Shown piece by piece: positions 1 through 6,366 of a stretch of DNA of 44,905 nt. Below the pieces are notes generated by a model. That model ran no database searches. It saw nothing but the letters and a program-made list of their open reading frames with translations, and had not been told where the DNA came from. Within the stretch, counting starts at the first letter, position 1. Each line of letters begins with the position of its first letter. Where the stretch lies: positions 1-44,905 of the forward strand of contig DATKDU010000140.1 of NCBI GenBank assembly GCA_035512595.1, read 5' to 3'. The position numbers were made by a program, and so were the translations under genes. This stretch comes from DATKDU01 sp035512595. GTDB lineage: Bacteria > Planctomycetota > Planctomycetia > Pirellulales > Pirellulaceae.

Positions 1-1004
1 GCGGCGATGATCTTCTTGGTGTGCGTGTCGATCACTTCGCCGGTGGACGGATAGGCGAATGCGCCGTCGAGGCTGAACGTGATCCAGCCGGGCTGCTCGC
101 GGAGGGGGATGCTTTCTTTTTGCTGCGGCGGGTCGGCCGTGTTGTCGAAGACGTGGACCTGCTGGTTGGCCGCATCGACGACCCACACTTCGCGTTCGTC
201 GGGGGTCAGGCCAATGCCGTGGCTGGGGCAGCCGTGGCGTTTGACGGTTCCTTTTTGAAAACCCTGGACTTCGACGCGGTGCAGCAGCTTGCCCGCTTCT
301 AGATCGCCGATTTCGAAGCCCAGCAGATCGTTGACGCAGATGTAGGCCCGCGTGCGCTGGCCATTGACCGTGAACGGGCGGATCGCGCCGGAGAAGGGGC
401 CGACCTTCTGCACAATTTCGTGGCTGCTCGTATCGGCGACGAAGAGGAGCGGTGACTTGAGCCCGCCCAGGTACATCCGCTGGCCGTCGCGGCTGACGAC
501 CGTGTTGTGGGCCCCGCTTTTGGTCACGACCTCCGCCAGGAGCTTGCCGCTGGCCGCTTCGATGACGTTCCAGGTGTCTTTCTCGAACGACGGCACATAG
601 ATGGTCTTGCCGTCAGGCGTGATCGACATCCGGTCGGTGCCGCTTTCCGGGCTGATTTCCCACACCGTCTTTTCGGTCACCAGATCGACCGCGTACAGCT
701 TCGACCGGGTCGTAAAGTAGATCCGCTTCCCGGCTGCGTCGGCGCAGACTCCTTTGATATTGTCCGGCATTGGCTCGCGGCTGGCGTCGGTTTCGATCCG
801 CTTGACGAACTTGTGCCCGTGGTCAATGTCGAACACCAGAATGCCGGCCCCGCCGAACTCCAGGTAGTTGCGAATGCCGGGGGTGACGACGTACAGGTAG
901 CGGCCGTGCAGGGGCTCCTGGGCGGCAACTGGATCGGGCAGCAGACCGGCCACGGCGAGCAGGGCTAGAAGAAAGAGCGATCGCAGGGATAGCCGGGGGA
1001 ACAT
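1..1004 (-). CDS. Secreted YVTN/YncE-type beta-propeller protein (3' end outside window)
   Basis: An open frame runs from an ATG at 1004 leftwards past base 1, giving at least 334 residues with the C-terminus missing. GGAGA lies just upstream of the ATG. The N-terminus is a clear signal peptide (MFPRLSLRSLFLLALLAVAG, then a likely cut after VAA near residue 28), so the product is exported. The rest is repeated propeller blades of the type 'D-G-K-x-I/M-Y': DAAGKRIYFTTRSKLYAVDL, SITPDGKTIYVPS, SRDGQRMYLGG, LTPDEREVWVVDAANQQVHV. These match the YVTN/YncE or lactonase-like propellers, which usually act as extracytoplasmic binding or scaffold domains. The reaction, if any, cannot be told. The gene is divergent from the propeller gene at 1248 and shares the 243-bp gap with it. 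The family assignment is from blade pattern only. Confidence 0.82.
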   Translation of the reverse strand, partial: MFPRLSLRSLFLLALLAVAGLLPDPVAAQEPLHGRYLYVVTPGIRNYLEFGGAGILVFDIDHGHKFVKRIETDASREPMPDNIKGVCADAAGKRIYFTTRSKLYAVDLVTEKTVWEISPESGTDRMSITPDGKTIYVPSFEKDTWNVIEAASGKLLAEVVTKSGAHNTVVSRDGQRMYLGGLKSPLLFVADTSSHEIVQKVGPFSGAIRPFTVNGQRTRAYICVNDLLGFEIGDLEAGKLLHRVEVQGFQKGTVKRHGCPSHGIGLTPDEREVWVVDAANQQVHVFDNTADPPQQKESIPLREQPGWITFSLDGAFAYPSTGEVIDTHTKKIIA

Positions 1005-1130
1005 GGCAAAGTCTCCGGATGCGGGAGGGTCACAGGGATGAATGTAATCGCTCTCTCGCCCGGCTGCATCTGGCAATCCGTTGAACCGGATGGTGTAATG
1101 CCGGCACTAATCGAGACCGCCCGAGGGGAG

Positions 1131-1198
1131 TGGGGAACGCTAATTCGCGCTAATCGACACGAATTAGCGAAGATTAGTGTCGATTAGTGTTCCCACTG
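1131..1198. repeat. Imperfect inverted repeat built from ATTAGTG/ATTAGCG words
   Basis: The sequence GGGAACGCTAAT (1133-1144) and CTAATCGACAC (1150-1160) on the left pair with GTGTCGATTAGTGTTCCC (1177-1194) on the right, with a 5-base insertion in the left arm. The centre carries further ATTAGCG and ATTAGTG copies. It fills much of the 243-bp gap between the divergent genes starting at 1004 and 1248. It has no U-tract and looks like an interspersed repeat rather than a terminator. Promoters for both genes must lie in or around it, but I could not assign a convincing -35/-10 pair. Confidence 0.6.
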
Positions 1199-1247
1199 CA
1201 TCCCTTGATTTTTCATTGTCGCCAGTACCCTCGCCTGAGTCTTCGCT

Positions 1248-2573
1248 ATGAACCGAATTGCCTTGTTTCTTTCGCTTGTTTTTGTTGCCCCTTCGTTTCC
1301 TGTGGTTTTGCTGGGCGATGACCTTGCCAATCACTGGCACCAGTTCCGCGGGCCGCTGGCCACCGGCGAAGCTCCCACCGGCGCCCCGCCGACCGAGTGG
1401 AGCGAGACGAAAAACGTCCGCTGGAAGGTCGAGATTCCCGGCGAAGGATCGAGCACGCCGATCGTCTGGGGCAATCGCATCTTCCTGCTCACCGCGATCA
1501 AGACCGACAAGAAAACCGACGCCGTTCCCGAAGCCAAGGATCAGCCGCAGCGCCCCTTCGGCATTGTCTTTCCCAACCACTATTACCAGTTCGTCGTCCT
1601 GTGCCTCGACCGGGGCAGCGGCAAGATGCTGTGGCAGCAGGTGGCGACCGAGGTCGTGCCGCACGAAGGGCATCATTCCGACAACGATTTCGCCTCCAGC
1701 ACGCCGATCACCGACGGCAAGCATCTGTGGGTCAATTTTGGCTCGCGCGGCGTCTACTGCTATGACTTCGACGGCAATCGCGTCTGGCAGAAAGACTTCG
1801 GCAAGTTGCAGACGCGGCTGAGCTTTGGCGAGGGATCGTCGCCGGCCTTGCATGACGGCGTCCTCGTGACCATGTGGGACCACGACGGCCCGTCGTTCAT
1901 CGTCGCTCAGGATGCCTCGACAGGCGACGTGCTGTGGAAGAAGGACCGCGACGAGAAGAGCGCCTGGGCCACGCCGCTGATCGTCAGCCGCGGCGGCTCA
2001 GTGCAGGTCGTCACCAGCGCCACCAACCGCGTCCGCAGCTACGACCTGAAAAGCGGCGAGTTGCTGTGGGAATGCGGCGGCCAGGTGAGCAACGTCACGC
2101 CGGCCCCGGTTGCGCTGGAGAACCTCGTCATCTGCATGAGCGGCCATCGCGGCAGTGCCGCTTTCGCTTTGCCCCTCGATCAATCAGGGGACCTGACCGA
2201 CTCGGGCAAGATCGCCTGGAAACTCGGCCGGGACACGCCGTACGTCCCTTCCCCCGTGCTCTACGAAGACCGGCTCTACTTCACCAAATCCAACGACGGC
2301 ATTCTCACCAGCGCCCTAGCGGCGACCGGCAAGCCGATCATCGAGACGCAGCGGCTGCCCGGCATTCGCAGCATCTACGCCTCCCCCGTCGCTGCCGCCG
2401 GCCGCATCTACTTCACCAGCCGCGACGACGTCACCGTCGTCATCCGCCACGGCGACAAGCTGGAAATCCTCGCCACGAACCAGCTCGACGACCCGATCGA
2501 CGCCTCGGCGGCGATTGTGGGGAAGGAGATGTTCTTGCGGGGGAAGAGGTTTTTGTATTGCATCGCGGAATGA
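1248..2573 (+). CDS. Secreted PQQ-like beta-propeller protein
   Basis: This 441-residue protein has a signal peptide (MNRIALFLSLVFVAPSFPVV, about residues 1-23) followed by the planctomycete opening 'WHQFRGP' with 'VRWKVEIPGEGSSTPIVWG'. Repeated blades follow of the type 'LCLDRGSGKMLWQQ', 'CYDFDGNRVWQKDFG', 'ASTGDVLWKKDR' and 'YDLKSGELLWECGG'. This is the BamB/PQQ-quinoprotein-like WD fold of about 6-8 blades. Planctomycete members are numerous and have no proven enzymatic role; nothing here shows bound PQQ or a haem motif. The ATG at 1248 is chosen because the signal peptide starts there; no strong Shine-Dalgarno is visible. It is related in domain and opening motif to the gene at 28328, so the window holds two paralogues. 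It converges on the DUF202 gene, with a nested palindrome between them. Confidence 0.88.
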   Translation: MNRIALFLSLVFVAPSFPVVLLGDDLANHWHQFRGPLATGEAPTGAPPTEWSETKNVRWKVEIPGEGSSTPIVWGNRIFLLTAIKTDKKTDAVPEAKDQPQRPFGIVFPNHYYQFVVLCLDRGSGKMLWQQVATEVVPHEGHHSDNDFASSTPITDGKHLWVNFGSRGVYCYDFDGNRVWQKDFGKLQTRLSFGEGSSPALHDGVLVTMWDHDGPSFIVAQDASTGDVLWKKDRDEKSAWATPLIVSRGGSVQVVTSATNRVRSYDLKSGELLWECGGQVSNVTPAPVALENLVICMSGHRGSAAFALPLDQSGDLTDSGKIAWKLGRDTPYVPSPVLYEDRLYFTKSNDGILTSALAATGKPIIETQRLPGIRSIYASPVAAAGRIYFTSRDDVTVVIRHGDKLEILATNQLDDPIDASAAIVGKEMFLRGKRFLYCIAE

Positions 2574-2576
2574 ATC

Positions 2577-2634
2577 GTAGGACGGCCCTTTCGGGCCGTC
2601 CAAAAAACTGGACGGCCCGGAAGGGCCGTCCTAC
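2577..2634. repeat. Nested palindrome between convergent genes, possible bidirectional terminator
   Basis: The left arm (2577-2602) and right arm (2609-2634) are 26-nt inverted copies with one mismatch, separated by six bases. Each arm is itself a small palindrome (GGACGGCCC, spacer, GGGCCGTCC). The DNA or RNA can therefore form either one long hairpin or two short ones. It starts four bases after the stop at 2573 and ends just before the convergent stop at 2642, which suits transcription termination from both sides. There is no proper U-tract, so a REP-like interspersed palindrome is equally possible. Confidence 0.75.
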
Positions 2635-2641
2635 AAAGTCG

Positions 2642-3007
2642 TCACACCGCCAAATACACCGCCAGCGCGATCCCGATCGCGCCCAGCAAGTAGGCCAGCA
2701 TCGACGCCAGCCACGTGCGATAGAACGGGGGAATGTCTTGCGGCGGCAAAATGGCGACGTAGCACTGATGCTGCCAGGCGGCGGCGATGAGCGTCAGGGA
2801 GCCGACGACGACGAGAGAGATGCCGACGATGCTGGAAAACGGCGACGCATGGAACGGCGATTCGCCGGCGACGTGCTGGGCGGCCAGCAGCCGCAGGAAC
2901 AGGCCGAACCGGGCCACGACGAAGCCGAACCCCATCACCGTCAGCCCGGTGCGGACCCAGGCCAGCAGCGTGCGTTCGGCGGCGAAGAATACACGAGGAT
3001 CGGACAT
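2642..3007 (-). CDS. DUF202 (YidH-type) membrane protein
   Basis: With the ATG at 3007 the product has 121 residues and starts MSDPRVFFAAERTLLAWVRT, the hallmark of DUF202 proteins (acidic-Pro-Arg, then AAERT-LAW-RT). Three membrane segments follow, near residues 14-35, 59-80 and 99-120, as expected for this small inner-membrane family of unknown function. The frame stays open to an upstream ATG at 3097, which would add 30 Pro/Ser-rich residues. I prefer 3007 because the family signature begins exactly there, although neither start has a clear ribosome site. The gene stands alone and converges on the propeller gene to its left. Confidence 0.85.
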   Translation of the reverse strand: MSDPRVFFAAERTLLAWVRTGLTVMGFGFVVARFGLFLRLLAAQHVAGESPFHASPFSSIVGISLVVVGSLTLIAAAWQHQCYVAILPPQDIPPFYRTWLASMLAYLLGAIGIALAVYLAV

Positions 3008-3279
3008 AAGCGATTTTGGTGGCTGTGACGGGCTTGCGACGCCACGGCTGGCTGGCGTCAATGACGGCCGGGGCTGCGCGGACTCAGGCTCAGCCATCTA
3101 ACAGACAAGATGTGCAAAGGTGAGTAAATGGCAGAAGAAATTGGGGTAGCCGATTAAACCTCCGCTAGAATTCGACGAATAGCGCCGGCTATCTGCCCAT
3201 GCTGGGCGCTTAGCTGGTTGCACAGGATAAGTAATGCTCAAAATAACAACAAGAAAAACAAATCAGCCCAGCCACCTAG

Positions 3280-4296
3280 ATGTTCCGTGCGGTGAGATTG
3301 AATGCTGTCACTTATCCCGTCGAACCGGCGGAGGCCAGTGAGTTGTCGCGCGCCGGCGCCGCCTTGGTGGCGCTTGAGGGGCAGCACCCCGACGAGATTC
3401 TCGCCGCTGCGGCTGACTGCGATGCGCTTTTGATAGTTTCGTCGTCCGTGCCGGCCGAGGTTATCGGCGGGCTGGAGAAATGCCGCGTCATTTCACGGCT
3501 CGGCGCGGGGACCGATAAGATCGACGTGGCGGCAGCGACGGAGCGTGGAATCGTCGTCGCCAACGTCCCCGACTTCTGCATCGCCGAGCAGGCGGAGCAC
3601 GCGCTGGCGCTGCTCCTGGCCGCTGCTCGCCAATTGCCCTACATGATGGATGCCATGCGAACGGGCAACTGGACCGCGCGCAGTCACAGCGGCGTGCATC
3701 GCGTCGCCGGCAGGACACTAGGCCTCGTCGGTTTTGGTGCCAGCGCCCAGGCCGTTGCCAAGCGAGCCGCAGCACTCGGCCTGCGGATCGTGGCCTGGGC
3801 TCGCACGCCGGAAAAATATGAGCAGATTGCCCGCACATTGAATGTCGAACTGATGGAACTCGACCCGTTGCTGGCCGGCAGCGATTATGTGTCGCTCCAT
3901 CTGCCGCTCACCGCTGAGACTACGCATTTGCTCGATGCCCGGCGGCTGGCACTGATGCAGCCGGCCGCCGTGCTGATCAACACGGCTCGCGGCGCACTCG
4001 TGGAGGAAGCGGCCCTGGTCGAATCGCTCCGTACGGCGCGGATTGCTGGAGCCGCACTCGACGTTTTCGAGGGGATCGACGTCTTTGCCTTGCCCGGCAC
4101 GCCTGCCAACCATCCGCTGCTGGACCTCGACAACGTGATTCTGACTCCGCACTGTGCCGGCAGTTCGGTCGAGTCGTCGCTCGACTCGAAAACCCGCGGT
4201 GCTCGCCACGCCGCCGAAGTGCTGCTCGGCCGCTGGCCGCCGCACGTGGTCAATCCTGAGGTTACGCCGCGGATTGCGTTGTCGGCGGCAGATTGA
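3280..4296 (+). CDS. D-isomer-specific 2-hydroxyacid dehydrogenase (phosphoglycerate dehydrogenase-like)
   Basis: The 338-residue protein has the split substrate-domain/NAD-domain layout of this family. The Rossmann motif is GLVGFGASA near residues 148-156 (G151-x-G153-x-x-A156). The catalytic trio fits Arg237 in NTARGAL, Glu264 in LDVFEG and His291 in LTPHCAGSS. The N-terminal part also has the family's 'SRLGAGTDKIDVAAATERGI' and 'VANVPDFCIAEQAEHALALL'. These enzymes reduce 2-oxoacids or oxidise D-2-hydroxyacids with NAD(P) in the cytoplasm. The C-terminus lacks a regulatory ACT domain, so it is unlikely to be a classical SerA, and the substrate is unknown. No neighbour suggests a pathway, and it appears to be a single-gene unit. 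Confidence 0.9.
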   Translation: MFRAVRLNAVTYPVEPAEASELSRAGAALVALEGQHPDEILAAAADCDALLIVSSSVPAEVIGGLEKCRVISRLGAGTDKIDVAAATERGIVVANVPDFCIAEQAEHALALLLAAARQLPYMMDAMRTGNWTARSHSGVHRVAGRTLGLVGFGASAQAVAKRAAALGLRIVAWARTPEKYEQIARTLNVELMELDPLLAGSDYVSLHLPLTAETTHLLDARRLALMQPAAVLINTARGALVEEAALVESLRTARIAGAALDVFEGIDVFALPGTPANHPLLDLDNVILTPHCAGSSVESSLDSKTRGARHAAEVLLGRWPPHVVNPEVTPRIALSAAD

Positions 4297-4770
4297 CCGG
4301 CGCTCGACACCTTCGTGCCCAGCGACGATTTCCGCGCAGACGCCTTGGCGAGCGATCAGGCCGTTTTCAATTGAATCGAAAACAGCCAGTCGCGGGAGGG
4401 CAAAGCAGAAACCGGTCCTGGCAAGCGCGGCTTGTTGACGGCTTCCAACGAACCTTTCCCGTCGGTCAATGCGAACGGCCGTTCGTGATCCTGCGACCAA
4501 AGAGCCCCGCGGTGGCCGGATCGAGTCAACTTTACGACGCGACCGACAAGTTGATGCGCGAGCAAGTTGACGATTTATTTGGCGCTCTGCCCAACGCAAT
4601 TGAGGAATCGTGACGATCATTGCCGCGGCGCAGCAGCGACAAAGAGTTCGACCGCCGCCAGGCGAGGGAAAAGTGGGAGCGCGCGGTAGCGGCGACGTCG
4701 CATCTTTGCGGCCCGAATGCGGTGAGCGCCGCCGCGAGGCCAGTGGCAGGTTCCGCCCCCTCAGCCACGG
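4297..4770. other. 474-bp gap with no recognisable gene
   Basis: Short open frames exist on both strands, but none has a signal peptide, a known motif or a good ribosome site. A plus-strand frame ends near 4613 with a helical, gene-like tail (LYDATDKLMREQVDDLFGAL), which could be the decayed end of an old gene, but I cannot name a family. No clear hairpin or repeat was seen. Confidence 0.4.
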
Positions 4771-6258
4771 CTATTGCGAGGTCCGCCGGTTGACTTCATC
4801 GGTCTCGGCCTCATTCGGCCGGATCGATTCAAAGTAGCGGCGGATCGTTTGCCGATGGCCGAGGGGAATCGGTTCGCTTTCCAGGACCGACTCGGAGATT
4901 TTCTTGTACTTGGCGTAGTTTTCCCGGTAGCCGCGCTGGGCGTCCTGCGTCCCCTCGGGGGAATGCGTCGTCTCTACCTCGATATCCCCTTCGTCCGATT
5001 GCTTGCCGGTGATCTTTTCCATCTTCTTTCCCCCGAGCTGCGGGGTGCGCTCGCCAAGCTCGCCGCCGCTGGCCCCCAGGCCCCAATTCTTGCCACCCTT
5101 CCCTTTGCTCTTGCCGAGCGACTTGTTATTCCCTTCGCACTCGCATTCCCCCTTGCACTCGCTGAGGCAGTTGCACTGCTTCTGAAGCAGATCGGACAGC
5201 TTCTTCCGCTTGCCTTGCTTGCGGCTTTCGCCGGCCAGCTTCTTGCTCCCCTCGGAGAATTTTTTGCCGTCGCCACCGAGCCCCTGCGACATTTCACCCG
5301 CCGCCTTGCTGAGGCTGCTCTGCTCGTGGTCGCTCATTTGCTTCGCGGCCGCATCGAGCTTCTCCTTGACTGCCTTTTCGGTCTGCCGGTCGAGCTGCGG
5401 CTGCTCAAGTTGCTCCAGCAGTTCGGCCGCCTTCTCGTACTGCCCGCTGGAGAGCGCCTGCCCCGCTTCGGCGAGGGGCTCAGCCAGCGCGAGGGCCTCG
5501 CCAACCGCCTTGAGCTGCGCGTCCATGGCCGCCACGTTGTATTTGGCCTGCTCCTGCTGGAGCGCCGCTTGCATCTCGGAAAGTTTGGCCAGCGCCTCGC
5601 GGGTATCGACCCCCGGCTTGCGCAACTCTTCGGCCGCCGCCTTGATCTCCTCGACCAGCTTCTCGATTTCGGTGTTTTTCTCCTCCTTGGCGAACTCCTC
5701 GAGCTCTTTCAACTCGTCGGTGATCCGATCCGCCTGGGCCACGACGACGTCGAGCGCTGTCGGCGGCTCGGCAATGGCCGGCTTGTTCCACACCGAAATC
5801 CCGACGAGGATTCCGGTCGCCAACAGCGCTGCCACGGCATACGGAACCACTCGCGGCACTCGCAGCGGCACCACTTCGCGCGGGTTGACCCCTTTCAGGT
5901 GCGTCAGCGCGTCATCGAGCGCGAGCTGGCACGCCACAGAGGCTTGCTGCCGACCGGCAAATTCCAGGGCCGTCGTTGCCCGATCTTTCAGCCGGTAGTG
6001 CTGATCGACGGCGAATGCTGCTTCACGCAGCTCGTGTTGCCACAGCCAGCCCGCCAGCATTCCCGCGGCAACGCCGACGAAGGCGATCGCGAGCGGGATC
6101 CAGCTCGCCATCAGCAGGCCGAACCAGAAATTGACGGCTGCCGCGATGAGGCCGATCATGGAGCCGGTGAGCAGGCCCCAGCCGCCAATTGCCAAGGCTC
6201 GTTGTAGCCGTTGCCGAACCCGAACCGGCTGCAAATGAAGTTGGACGGTTTTGCCCAT
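4771..6258 (-). CDS. Membrane-anchored coiled-coil protein with Cys cluster, last gene of the MoxR/VWA operon
   Basis: Starting at the ATG at 6258 (GGAGACC lies about 5 nt upstream) the product has 495 residues; an open extension to 6354 is probably not translated. Two membrane segments lie near residues 24-44 and 52-72, then a conserved-looking DQHYRLKDRATTALEF stretch, then a third membrane segment near 139-157. Residues 170-350 are highly charged, Glu/Lys/Ala-rich helix likely to form coiled coils. A Cys cluster, CNCLSECKGECEC at residues 362-374, has five cysteines in CxC-x4-C-x3-CxC spacing and could bind a metal. The tail is Gly/Lys-rich, then ends in RRYFESIRPNEAETDEVN. I do not recognise a named family. 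Its position, 108 nt after the double-VWA gene, says it belongs to the Bat-like complex. Confidence 0.75.
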   Translation of the reverse strand: MGKTVQLHLQPVRVRQRLQRALAIGGWGLLTGSMIGLIAAAVNFWFGLLMASWIPLAIAFVGVAAGMLAGWLWQHELREAAFAVDQHYRLKDRATTALEFAGRQQASVACQLALDDALTHLKGVNPREVVPLRVPRVVPYAVAALLATGILVGISVWNKPAIAEPPTALDVVVAQADRITDELKELEEFAKEEKNTEIEKLVEEIKAAAEELRKPGVDTREALAKLSEMQAALQQEQAKYNVAAMDAQLKAVGEALALAEPLAEAGQALSSGQYEKAAELLEQLEQPQLDRQTEKAVKEKLDAAAKQMSDHEQSSLSKAAGEMSQGLGGDGKKFSEGSKKLAGESRKQGKRKKLSDLLQKQCNCLSECKGECECEGNNKSLGKSKGKGGKNWGLGASGGELGERTPQLGGKKMEKITGKQSDEGDIEVETTHSPEGTQDAQRGYRENYAKYKKISESVLESEPIPLGHRQTIRRYFESIRPNEAETDEVNRRTSQ

Positions 6259-6366
6259 GACTGGTCTCCGCAATGAAAGCCGGGCGCCTCGCCTTGATTG
6301 GGGTAAGCGTATCAGGTTCGGGCTTGAAATGCCAACACATTTTGCCGCCCGCACTTGCCCCAGAGG

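Noticed and set aside
3218..3246. TTGCAC with 17-nt spacing to AAATAA before the dehydrogenase gene
   Set aside because: The -10 match is only two of six bases, too weak to call a promoter.
4774..6207. 477-codon plus-strand frame opposite the coiled-coil gene
   Set aside because: It is the antisense shadow of a GC-rich, Glu/Lys-rich gene: no ribosome site, no signal, no domain, and the minus frame has membrane segments and operon context.
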